A stretch of DNA of 32,762 nt. It comes from a bacterium (GTDB lineage Bacteria > BMS3Abin14). Location: assembly GCA_029210545.1 (NCBI GenBank), contig JARGFV010000018.1:1-32762 (forward strand), written 5' to 3'. The first letter of the stretch is position 1. Each line of letters begins with the position of its first letter. The translations under genes were made by a program, and so were the position numbers. The notes beneath the pieces were generated by a model. The model did no database searches, was not told where the DNA came from, and saw only the letters and a list, made by a program, of their open reading frames with translations. Shown here one piece after another: positions 26,107 to 32,762 of the stretch.

Positions 26107-28773
26107 GTCCTTCTGAAACAAAAACCCCTCCACGTCGCGCTTTAAAGTTTCCAGGTTCTTCCGGGTGAGTTGTACGTCGCCCAGGGAGGAGATGATGACC
26201 CGGCCGTAGGAACGCCGGATGATGCGGCCGTCGCAGATCACGGCGTACCCGTGGTCATCACGGTGCCTGATGAGCCTCCCGATACCCTGCCTCAACCTGA
26301 TGATCGCCCTGGGAATGGAATCTTCATAGAAAGGGTCCCTGCCCTGCTGGATCAGGGCCTGCCCACGCGCTTCGGTGACCGGATCGGTGGGAACAGGGAA
26401 GGGCAGCCGCGCAAGGATCACCAGCCTGAGGGAACTGCCCACCACGTCCACCCCCTCCCAAAAGCTGTCGGTGGCGAAAAGGACGGAGTCCGGATCGGCA
26501 CGGAACGCCTCCAGGAGGGCACTGCGCTGGGCTTCCCCCTGCCTGAGGACCCGGATGCCGTTATTCTCCAGGAAGCCCGCACACTCCCCGTGAACCCGGT
26601 CCAGGGTGCGGTACGATGTGAACAGGACCAGAGCCCCTCCCCCCGAAGCGGCCACCAGTTCCCTGACCGCCTCGGACAAACCTTCCGTGAACCCCTGTTT
26701 GCCGGGATCGGGTATACCGTCGAGGACCGCCAGGCGCATCTGGCTTCCCATGTCGAAGGGGGATGGATAGACCGCGTGGATGAGTTTCCTGCCCTCGAGA
26801 TGGCTGATACCCAGCTGCCGGTCGAAAAAATCAAAACTCTGTCCTACCGTCAGGGTCGCCGAGGTCATCACCACCGGTCCGACCTGTGAAAAGAGGGTGT
26901 GCTGAAGGATGGGGGCCACATCCAGGGGGGTCAGGTGGAGACTGACCTGCCGGCCTGTGCTGTGGCTTCTCACCTCCACCCAGAAAACCTCCTGCGCCTC
27001 TTCCCCCTCCAGGACCCTTTTCAGGAAATGGACGCAGCCGTCCAGGCGGCTGGAAACAGCGGCCAGGTCACTCCACAGGTGATCCAGGTCATCGAACCCG
27101 GCATCCACCAGTTCCCGGAGGGAGCTGTTTATTCTCCTCAGGGGTGTCAAGGCCCCGGCGATGAGCATGACCATCTCTTCGATGAGATCGTTTACTCCCT
27201 GCCACTGGACCTCATTCCGCCGCTCAAGGGGGACCCGCCACCGGAATTCCCTTCCTTCGGCGCCTCCACCTTTAAAGGTTTTACCTGAGCTTCCCCGGGA
27301 ATTCCGGTGTGCGGTTCTTTCTGAGATCTGAGATCTGAGATCTGAGATATTCTTGCCTTCCTCAAGCCACGTCAGGAAAGCGTCCCCCAGGTCATCGAAG
27401 AGATGGTCGAGATCCCGCCGGACCTGGCCTGTTCTCTCCCCGAGTTTGGCGATGAGTTCCACCAGGTTGTCGCGATCGCGGGCCTTCAACCCTTTATGCC
27501 CCTTGACACGCTGCCTGAGGAACGGGACCAGCCCCCTCTCGGCCCTGCGCCTGCTCACGAGCCTTCCCAGGTGGGCCATGAGCCCTCGCCTGGTAATTCC
27601 AGCGTCAAAGTAGGACAGGGCCACATCCTCCACGTTGTGGGCCTCGTCCAGGATCACCGCATCGTAGCGGGGCATGATGGCCGCACTCTCGTGACCATCG
27701 CCTCTCAGGGAGAGATCGGCGAACAGGACGTGGTGGTTCGCCAATAGAAGCTGGGCCGACGCGGCCTCGAGGCGGGCACGGTAGAAAAAGCAGCTGGAAA
27801 AATGGAAGCACCGCGCCCTTGTGCAGGAATCAGACTCGGCCCTTATGAGGGACCAGTTGGCGTCGGTGGGGACGAAAGGCAGGTCCGAAAGACTCCCGTC
27901 CCGGGTGGCCCTGCTCCAGGACATGAGCTGCTGCACCTCCCCGAGATCATCGAAATCCAGGAGGATGTTCCCGCCGTCACCTTCCAGCAGATCCCGTTTC
28001 CTGAGGCAGCAGTAGTTGCCGCGCCCCTTGACGAGCACAGCCTTGACCGGTCTCCCGAGGGCCGCCTCCAATACCGGCAGATCCTGGTTCAGGATCTGTT
28101 CCTGGAGGTTGATCGTACGGGTTGCGATGGCAACCCGGCGGTTTTGCCGAAGTGCCCAGAGAGCCGCCGGAACGAGGTAAGCGAGGCTCTTTCCCGTTCC
28201 CGTTCCCGCCTCCAGGACACCCACGGCCGACGAATCGAGAACCATTGTCACATCCCGGGCCATACGCTCCTGGGAGGGGCGCTCTTCGTAGTTGGGGTGA
28301 GCGGCGTTCAGAGGGCCGTCCGGGGCGAAGATGGAGGCTACCTCGTCGGGATCGAGGGGGTCGGCGCTGTCGGCAGCCCGCTGGGGTTCCACAACAACGT
28401 AGACCCTGCTGCAGGCGTTATCTACGATGTAAAACCCGATTCCCTGGCTTCCCAGGCTGGATGCGATGGAAAGGTCCGCTTCGGACGGGACCAGGATGCC
28501 CCCTGGATGGTTATGGATGACAACATCGCCCTGCCGTGCGGGCAAGGCGTTGGCGGGGACTGCTTTCGCGTTCCCCCGGGCCAGGATCTGAACGTCACGG
28601 ACCAGACCGTCATCGTCCAGGCGGCCGAGGAGGAAAAGTTCGTTGCCTCCCGAATCCTCGATCTCCCAGGCGATCATTTCCCGGATTTCGCCCGAGATCC
28701 TTTCTTCTATTGGTGTTCCCGGTCCCTTGGCCATTTGGTGAACGATACTATCCCAAAGGTTCAAAAGAGACAC
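26092..28773 (-). CDS. DinG/XPD-family helicase fused to an N-terminal JAMM (JAB/MPN+) domain
   Basis: The protein has 893 residues. The N-terminal 130 carry a complete JAMM metal site: Glu45, His87-x-His89 in VVIHNHPGG, Ser97 and Asp100 (PSEADLSIA). The helicase part has Walker A EAGTGTGKS (188-196), candidate Fe-S cysteines near 255/256, 317, 322 and 328, DEAH at 376-379, and C-terminal motifs FATDSFWEGVDV and RLRQGIGRLIRH. It is a 5'-3' DNA helicase of the DinG/XPD type, probably for repair or R-loop removal; the JAMM domain could be a metalloprotease or an inactive binding module. Residues about 475-484 are encoded by a heptamer array. The GTG start has no clear ribosome-binding site, and the ATG at 28734 is an alternative. 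Confidence 0.92.
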   Translation of the reverse strand: MSLLNLWDSIVHQMAKGPGTPIEERISGEIREMIAWEIEDSGGNELFLLGRLDDDGLVRDVQILARGNAKAVPANALPARQGDVVIHNHPGGILVPSEADLSIASSLGSQGIGFYIVDNACSRVYVVVEPQRAADSADPLDPDEVASIFAPDGPLNAAHPNYEERPSQERMARDVTMVLDSSAVGVLEAGTGTGKSLAYLVPAALWALRQNRRVAIATRTINLQEQILNQDLPVLEAALGRPVKAVLVKGRGNYCCLRKRDLLEGDGGNILLDFDDLGEVQQLMSWSRATRDGSLSDLPFVPTDANWSLIRAESDSCTRARCFHFSSCFFYRARLEAASAQLLLANHHVLFADLSLRGDGHESAAIMPRYDAVILDEAHNVEDVALSYFDAGITRRGLMAHLGRLVSRRRAERGLVPFLRQRVKGHKGLKARDRDNLVELIAKLGERTGQVRRDLDHLFDDLGDAFLTWLEEGKNISDLRSQISERTAHRNSRGSSGKTFKGGGAEGREFRWRVPLERRNEVQWQGVNDLIEEMVMLIAGALTPLRRINSSLRELVDAGFDDLDHLWSDLAAVSSRLDGCVHFLKRVLEGEEAQEVFWVEVRSHSTGRQVSLHLTPLDVAPILQHTLFSQVGPVVMTSATLTVGQSFDFFDRQLGISHLEGRKLIHAVYPSPFDMGSQMRLAVLDGIPDPGKQGFTEGLSEAVRELVAASGGGALVLFTSYRTLDRVHGECAGFLENNGIRVLRQGEAQRSALLEAFRADPDSVLFATDSFWEGVDVVGSSLRLVILARLPFPVPTDPVTEARGQALIQQGRDPFYEDSIPRAIIRLRQGIGRLIRHRDDHGYAVICDGRIIRRSYGRVIISSLGDVQLTRKNLETLKRDVEGFLFQKDRKKE
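27321..27348. repeat. Four exact CTGAGAT heptamers inside the helicase coding region
   Basis: Four units of CTGAGAT are read in frame (minus strand) as NISDLRSQIS, between the conserved FLTWLEEG segment and the EFRWRVP segment. The same family of heptamers occurs in noncoding DNA at 30936-30963. Confidence 0.9.
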
Positions 28774-28914
28774 GGAGAAAAGCGCCAGGGCCCGGATTTC
28801 ACCACGGCTACTCTACCGTGCTTGAGTGAGCGCCAGCGAACGGGCGGTTAATACCAATGGCCTTTTAGCGCCACAGCGCCGGGATTTACCGCCAAGCACC
28901 CGAAATCCAATATC

Positions 28915-28931
28915 CGGGGTCTGATACCCCG
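28915..28931. repeat. Small hairpin upstream of the helicase gene
   Basis: CGGGGT pairs with ACCCCG around CTGAT. Nothing else is evident between the helicase start and the hsp20 terminator. Confidence 0.3.
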
Positions 28932-28940
28932 ACAGCTCAG

Positions 28941-28980
28941 AAAAGGGCAGCGTGCCGGAATACCATGGACACGCTGCCGG
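28941..28980 (-). terminator. Terminator of the small heat-shock gene
   Basis: GGCAGCGTG (28946-28954) pairs with CACGCTGCC (28970-28978). On the minus strand the stem is followed by CTTTTCTG, a short U-rich tail. Confidence 0.6.
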
Positions 28981-29015
28981 ACATACAATTCTCCCCCAGG
29001 AGAATAAACCCTGAT

Positions 29016-29477
29016 TTATCCCACCTGGACCTTGATCTCCTTCGCCTTGGCCTCCTCGGCCTTGGGGAGGTCTATGGTGAGGACCCCGTCCTTGTAGGAC
29101 GCCTTGATCTTGTCCTCCTTGACCCTGGCCGGGAGGGTGACCGCCCTGGCAAAGGACCCGTAGGACCTCTCCATGTAATACCGGTTCTCGGTTTTCTCCT
29201 CCTTCTCCTCCTTCTTCTCGCCCTTGATGATGAGGACGTCGTCCTTCAGGGAGATCTCCACCTCATCCTTCCTGACACCGGGGAGCTCCACCCTTACCTG
29301 AATGGCGTCCCTGGTCTCCACCAGGTCAAGGGCGGGCGTCATTGCTGCCATACCCTTTTCCGACGTCTCACCGAAGAAGTCGGTGAAAAGGCGGTTCATC
29401 TCGTCCTGGAGTCCCCTCAGCCCGAAGAAAGGTCCCCAGTAGGCGGGATGCCTGCCGCTGTAACGCTCGATCGACAT
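29016..29477 (-). CDS. Small heat-shock protein (Hsp20/alpha-crystallin family)
   Basis: This ATP-independent holdase chaperone forms cytoplasmic oligomers. In its 153 residues the alpha-crystallin domain runs from about 45 to 140 (ALDLVETRDAIQVRVELPGV; SFARAVTLPARVKEDKIKAS; YKDGVLTIDLPK). It has the hallmark A-x-x-x-n-G-v-L motif as ASYKDGVLTI and a Lys/Glu-rich loop (EKKEEKEEKTE). AAGGAGGTGAAA before the ATG is a strong ribosome-binding site. No CIRCE element is seen. The promoter-like TTGACA (29533-29538) is sigma-70 type rather than a clear sigma-32 site. Confidence 0.96.
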   Translation of the reverse strand: MSIERYSGRHPAYWGPFFGLRGLQDEMNRLFTDFFGETSEKGMAAMTPALDLVETRDAIQVRVELPGVRKDEVEISLKDDVLIIKGEKKEEKEEKTENRYYMERSYGSFARAVTLPARVKEDKIKASYKDGVLTIDLPKAEEAKAKEIKVQVG

Positions 29478-29510
29478 GATCTTTCACCTCCTTTTCTGTT
29501 TTATATTGGA

Positions 29511-29538
29511 AATTTATCTCCGCTTTTCGTTTTGTCAA
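29511..29538 (-). promoter_or_regulatory. Sigma-70-like promoter for the small heat-shock gene
   Basis: On the minus strand TTGACA is followed after 16 bases by TAAATT, with the ATG 33 bases further on. It sits in the 123-base gap shared with the divergent AEC transporter. Confidence 0.45.
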
Positions 29539-29600
29539 GCGCACGGTCAAGTGCACCGTACTTGCCCGATTTGCCAGGCATAAAGTATAGTCGTCTGGCC

Positions 29601-30518
29601 ATGGCAGCTATCCTCGAGAACATATCGCCGGTCTTTATCGTCATTGCCCTGGGCTTCCTCTCCAGGAGGCTGGGGTTCCTCCCGGACACTTTCATCGGTT
29701 CCGCCAACCGGCTGGTCTACTTCGTCGCCATCCCGATCCTCGTTTACAGCGAGATCTCCAGGGGATCCTTTTCCGAGAGCTTCAACATCGTTCAGATAGC
29801 GGATGTCTTCGCCGCCCTGGCCATGACGGCCGTAGTGGTCCTGATCCTCGCCAGGGCCCTTGCCCTCAGCCCTGGAGGGGCGGCCACCTTTGCCCAGGCC
29901 TCCTTTCACAGCAACCTGGGATACGTCGGTCTCGCCGTGGTGTTCTATTCCCTGGGAACCGAGGGCAGGGCAGCTGCCAGCGTCCTGGCGGGCTTTATCA
30001 TGCTTTTCCAGAACTTCCTCGCCATCGGGATCTACACCTTCGTGGCGCGCGAACACCGAAAGCTGGACATGAGGACGGCGGGCCGGTTCGTGGGAAACCC
30101 CATCATCCTGGCAACTCTGCTGGGGCTGGGCTCCTCGGCCGCCGAAATCAGGCTGCCCGGGTTCGTCGACCGGTCCTTCGATATCGTGGCCCACATGGCC
30201 CTGCCCCTGGCCCTCCTCATCATCGGGGGGTCCCTGAAAACCGCCCCTGCCAAGAGGATCCAGCTGGTGGCCGTCACCACCGTGTTCAAGCTCATTGTCC
30301 TGCCACTGACGGGTCTTCTCCTTTTCAGGGCTTCGGGTCTGGACGTGGGAGCGACCCTCATCGGCGTCATCCTGCTTTCAAGCCCATCGGCCACGCTTTC
30401 CTACGTCATGGCGTCCGAGATGGGCGGGAAACCCGACTTCGCTGCCGCCGCTGTCACCACCAGCACGGTCCTGTCCCTGCTCTCCTATACATTGTGGATA
30501 TCGGTGATAGGGGGATAA
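29601..30518 (+). CDS. AEC-family (auxin efflux carrier-like) transporter
   Basis: The 305-residue inner-membrane permease has about ten hydrophobic helices, arranged as two five-helix halves typical of the AEC/Mem_trans family. Landmarks are SPVFIVIALGFLSRRLGF, NRLVYFVAIPILVYSEISRG, HSNLGYVGLAVVFYSLG, LPLALLIIGGSLK and a C-terminal LSSPSATLSYVMASEMGG. Family members export malate or other organic acids, but the substrate is unknown here. The frame is open in front of this start to 28965, but that part is antisense to the hsp20 gene and nonsense-like, so the ATG at 29601 is used, although no Shine-Dalgarno sequence is visible. Confidence 0.92.
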   Translation: MAAILENISPVFIVIALGFLSRRLGFLPDTFIGSANRLVYFVAIPILVYSEISRGSFSESFNIVQIADVFAALAMTAVVVLILARALALSPGGAATFAQASFHSNLGYVGLAVVFYSLGTEGRAAASVLAGFIMLFQNFLAIGIYTFVAREHRKLDMRTAGRFVGNPIILATLLGLGSSAAEIRLPGFVDRSFDIVAHMALPLALLIIGGSLKTAPAKRIQLVAVTTVFKLIVLPLTGLLLFRASGLDVGATLIGVILLSSPSATLSYVMASEMGGKPDFAAAAVTTSTVLSLLSYTLWISVIGG

Positions 30519-30661
30519 ACAGGGAGGAGCCCCTTCGATCCCGCCAGGGCAGGACTCGGGACCGGGCAGGAGGGAGAAGGGGGAAAACAGGGTGGAGAGG
30601 AACCTGATACCCCCGGAAGCTGTAACTTGATACCCTTTTTGGAGAAAAACATGAAACTTGA

Positions 30662-30820
30662 GTGGGACGGGTTTGTGAACGAATCGCTATCGACAACCGG
30701 ATCATGTTCAGCGCGGGCAAGGCGGCCATCGAGCTGGGCCTTTTCCCCCACCCGGTGACCGTGGCCTACGGCATTCCCCTGTCGGCCACGGGGAAGAACC
30801 CGTTTTTTGACCGAAAATAG
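30662..30820 (+). pseudogene. C-terminal remnant of a DUF2148 (ferredoxin-domain-like) gene
   Basis: A short frame ending at TAG (30818-30820) reads RIAIDNRIMFSAGKAAIELG, then VAYGIPLSATGKNPFFDRK. From memory this is the conserved C-terminal end of DUF2148 proteins, which are normally about 180 residues with several upstream Cys. Those parts are missing. An ATG at 30651 with TGGAG upstream is in another frame and stops after 35 codons, so the original start may survive next to an internal deletion. The rest of the 432-base gap has a G/A-rich stretch (30560-30600) with no gene. Confidence 0.6.
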
Positions 30821-30856
30821 AAAATGGAGGATGAAAAGATCCTCGCCTCCATTTTC
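30820..30856 (+). terminator. Hairpin after the DUF2148 remnant
   Basis: GAAAATGGAGG pairs with CCTCCATTTTC (11 bp, 15-base loop), followed by TTCATATT. It probably was the terminator of the decayed gene. Confidence 0.5.
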
Positions 30857-30935
30857 TTCATATTAGTTCCCTTTATGATAAAAACTGTACCCGACACACT
30901 GAAGAGCGTTCAATTCGGAGAACCACAGGAAAATC

Positions 30936-30963
30936 TTTGAGATCTGAGATATGAGATTTGAGA
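30936..30963. repeat. Four heptamers spanning the glycosyltransferase start codon
   Basis: TTTGAGA, TCTGAGA, TATGAGA and TTTGAGA run in exact 7-base steps. The ATG used for the next gene (30951) lies in the third unit, and the repeated GAGA stretches may stand in for a ribosome-binding site. Confidence 0.75.
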
Positions 30964-32444
30964 TTAAAGCCACCCTGACCAGGGTCTTCTGGGCCGTCTT
31001 TTTCATCACCACCCTGCTGCGCCTCATCTATGCCGTCTCCCTGCCACTTTCCGGCGACGAGGCCTATTTCTGGGAATGGGCAAGGCACCCGGCCCTTTGC
31101 TACTACGATCATCCCCCCGTGGCCGGGTGGATCCTTTGGGTCACGAGACACCTTTTCGGTGACACGGTCCTGGCCGTACGCATCGTTGCTGTTATGACAG
31201 GGTCCCTCGTGACAGCTGTCGTTTACAGGTACACTCTGGACATCACCGGATTAGCCCGATCGGCGGCGTGGACGGGCCTTCTGGCCATGGGCATCCCCGT
31301 TCTGGCGGGCCTCGGAGTCCTCTACACCACGGACACGCCCGTGCTGGCCGCGGGAACCCTGGGCGGGTACCTTTTTCACCGGGCCGTTAACCGGGGAGAC
31401 CGGAAGAGCTGGCCGCTGGCCGGGCTGTGTTTCGCGGTCCTTTACGGAAGCAAGTTCCTGGGCGTACCGATCATCGCCGCCAGCTTCCTGTACCTTATCG
31501 CCAGACCCGACAAAAGACCGCTCCTGAAGACCCCCGGGCCGTACACGGCCTGGGGACTGTCCCTGCTGGGCCTCATCCCTGTCCTCATCTGGAACGCTCA
31601 AAACGGCTGGGCGACCTTCATCTTCAATTTCGGGTCCCGCCACGCCTCCTCTTCCCTGAGCCCGGGGAACGTATTTGATTACCTCGTGGGGCAGGCGGCA
31701 GGACTGAGCCCGCTCCTGCTCGTCATCGGCATCCCTGTCCTGGCTCGAGCCGGTTTCCCGTGGAGGGGCAGGGACGGCGACCGGGCGACTGCCGGATTCC
31801 TGGCACTGGTCCCCCTGGGAGGTTTCCTGGCGCTCAGCCTGGCAACGAAAGTCGGGATCCACTGGCCCGCCGTCGGAGTCCCGTTCCTTGCCGTTTCCGT
31901 TGGCGCTGCCCTGACCGCGGACAGGAAACCGGGCCGGTGGTTCTTCGGGACCCTGGCCCTCGCGTGGATCATGACAGCCCTCCTCTTTGCCGTCCCCCTG
32001 GCCGCGAAACTGCTCCCTGCCGATTGGGAGTATCCCCGGGCTGAACGGATCAACACCGGGCAGCTCAGGAAAATGGTGGACGATCCCGGACAGGTGGGGG
32101 CACAGATCGATGCCGAACTGGCTGCCCTGAAAGGGGAAAAGGACGCCTTCGCATTTACAAGATCCTACGCCCTGTCTTCCCTGGCGGCATTCTATATCCC
32201 GAGCCACCCCCAGGTCACCGTCCTGGGCGAAGGCAGCGTTCACGGCAGGAACCACCGCTACTGGTTCGATCCCGCACGACACGTTGGACTCAACGCCCTT
32301 TACGTGTCGTACCGCCCGGCGGAAAAGGAGGTCCCCTTCGTCGAGCGATTCTTCGAAAGGTCGGAGGTAGTATCCGATTCGGCGGGGTCGGGGGAGATAC
32401 CGCTCACGGTGATCAGGGGGTATGGGTATAACGGTTTAAGGTAA
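30951..32444 (+). CDS. ArnT/PMT-type membrane glycosyltransferase
   Basis: The 497-residue polytopic protein belongs to the GT-C fold (PMT_2/ArnT-like) group, which transfers sugars from polyprenyl-phosphate donors to proteins or lipids on the periplasmic side. The first helix is RVFWAVFFITTLLRLIYAVS. The first periplasmic loop carries SGDEAYFWEWARHP and CYYDHPPVAGW, the usual Asp-Glu and D-H-P-P signatures. About ten further helices and a C-terminal soluble domain (from about 370) follow. Acceptor and donor are unknown; lipid A and surface glycoprotein are both possible. The ATG lies inside a heptamer array and has only GAGAT as a possible ribosome-binding site. No alternative start retains the first helix. 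Confidence 0.9.
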   Translation: MRFEIKATLTRVFWAVFFITTLLRLIYAVSLPLSGDEAYFWEWARHPALCYYDHPPVAGWILWVTRHLFGDTVLAVRIVAVMTGSLVTAVVYRYTLDITGLARSAAWTGLLAMGIPVLAGLGVLYTTDTPVLAAGTLGGYLFHRAVNRGDRKSWPLAGLCFAVLYGSKFLGVPIIAASFLYLIARPDKRPLLKTPGPYTAWGLSLLGLIPVLIWNAQNGWATFIFNFGSRHASSSLSPGNVFDYLVGQAAGLSPLLLVIGIPVLARAGFPWRGRDGDRATAGFLALVPLGGFLALSLATKVGIHWPAVGVPFLAVSVGAALTADRKPGRWFFGTLALAWIMTALLFAVPLAAKLLPADWEYPRAERINTGQLRKMVDDPGQVGAQIDAELAALKGEKDAFAFTRSYALSSLAAFYIPSHPQVTVLGEGSVHGRNHRYWFDPARHVGLNALYVSYRPAEKEVPFVERFFERSEVVSDSAGSGEIPLTVIRGYGYNGLR

Positions 32445-32452
32445 CCAGAGCA

Positions 32453-32487
32453 GGGAGAAGGGAGAAGGTGGAAAGTGGAAGGTGGAA
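32453..32487. repeat. Array with 7-bp period (five units) after the glycosyltransferase gene
   Basis: GGGAGAA twice, then GGTGGAA, AGTGGAA and GGTGGAA follow one another, starting 8 bases after the stop codon. Confidence 0.7.
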
Positions 32488-32582
32488 AGTGTGATTACAC
32501 CAGACGCGGGGAAAGACTGTATCGAGATGTCCAGGTATCTATGTGTCGAAGCGGCTATTGTATTGACATAAAACATCGTTAC

Positions 32583-32641
32583 CTAGGAGTCTGTCGGAGA
32601 ACCTGCCTGTCTGGTTAGACAGGCAGGGCACAGACTCCTAG
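32583..32641. repeat. Nested inverted repeat near the right end
   Basis: An outer 12-bp stem (CTAGGAGTCTGT with ACAGACTCCTAG) encloses an inner 10-bp stem (CTGCCTGTCT with AGACAGGCAG, 4-base loop). The outer left arm (32586-32603) matches 131-148 in reverse complement. A partial direct copy (GAGTTTGTCGGAAGATG) follows at about 32645-32661. The remaining sequence to the window end shows no gene. Confidence 0.7.
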
Positions 32642-32762
32642 ATAGAGTTTGTCGGAAGATGTGATCTTGGTCCAGTATTTTATAGAATACATTGTGTTAA
32701 CAGTGACTTACCATCTTCACCGACTACTTTATCATCGGTTGATATGAAGAAAAAATATTATA

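Noticed and set aside
28965-29600. N-terminal extension of the AEC transporter to 517 residues
   Set aside because: The extra part is antisense to the hsp20 gene, including its terminator, and the transporter family begins at the ATG at 29601.

Overview
The window looks like chromosome from a diderm, anaerobic or respiring bacterium of the deltaproteobacterial type (Desulfobacterota/Desulfuromonadota or a neighbouring lineage). The reasons are a giant multihaem c-type cytochrome, lipoproteins with outer-membrane partners, MEP-pathway isoprenoid synthesis (ispG beside rseP, an order common in that group), and a gene cluster resembling the myxobacterial Agl/Glt envelope machine. The DNA is GC-rich and gene-dense. 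No tRNA, rRNA, CRISPR array, phage or insertion-sequence transposase was recognised.

Layout from left to right. A minus-strand cytochrome with 32 potential haem sites is built from hexahaem repeats (232-2604). It is followed by a minus-strand class A penicillin-binding protein (2759-4747). Three small plus-strand genes come next: an HD phosphohydrolase, a gamma-carbonic-anhydrase-like hexapeptide protein and a stand-alone cyclic-nucleotide-binding-like domain (4979-6691). The centre of the window is an eleven-gene minus-strand cluster read from 19650 to 6937. In transcription order it encodes an OmpA-like/Ig-like/YfaP-like protein, a small exported coiled-coil protein, an exported TPR/coiled-coil protein, two TPR lipoproteins, a small exported protein, an ExbB/TolQ-type channel, two ExbD/TolR-type stators, an AgmX/GltG-like TonB-type protein and an exported HEAT-repeat protein. 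Most junctions overlap or lie within a few bases.

The right third is mostly housekeeping: a Ppx/GppA phosphatase and tyrS (plus), rseP-ispG (minus), greA (minus), a JAMM-DinG fusion helicase (minus), a small heat-shock protein (minus), an AEC-family transporter (plus), a decayed DUF2148 gene tail and an ArnT/PMT-type glycosyltransferase (plus).

I read the central cluster as a proton-driven trans-envelope machine. The ExbB/ExbD channel would power the AgmX-like transducer, which reaches through the periplasm to TPR lipoproteins at the outer membrane, with the OmpA-like protein holding peptidoglycan. It is related in logic to Agl/Glt/Nfs of Myxococcus, but its cargo or function is unknown, and one of the two ExbD proteins lacks the usual proton-carrying aspartate.

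Two further kinds of structure run through the noncoding DNA. Many gaps hold short arrays with a strict 7-bp period but a different heptamer at each site; these arrays also enter gene ends and lie in frame inside the helicase gene. Separately, three copies of a hairpin-rich element of about 160-280 bp sit at 6721, 22047 and 24943.
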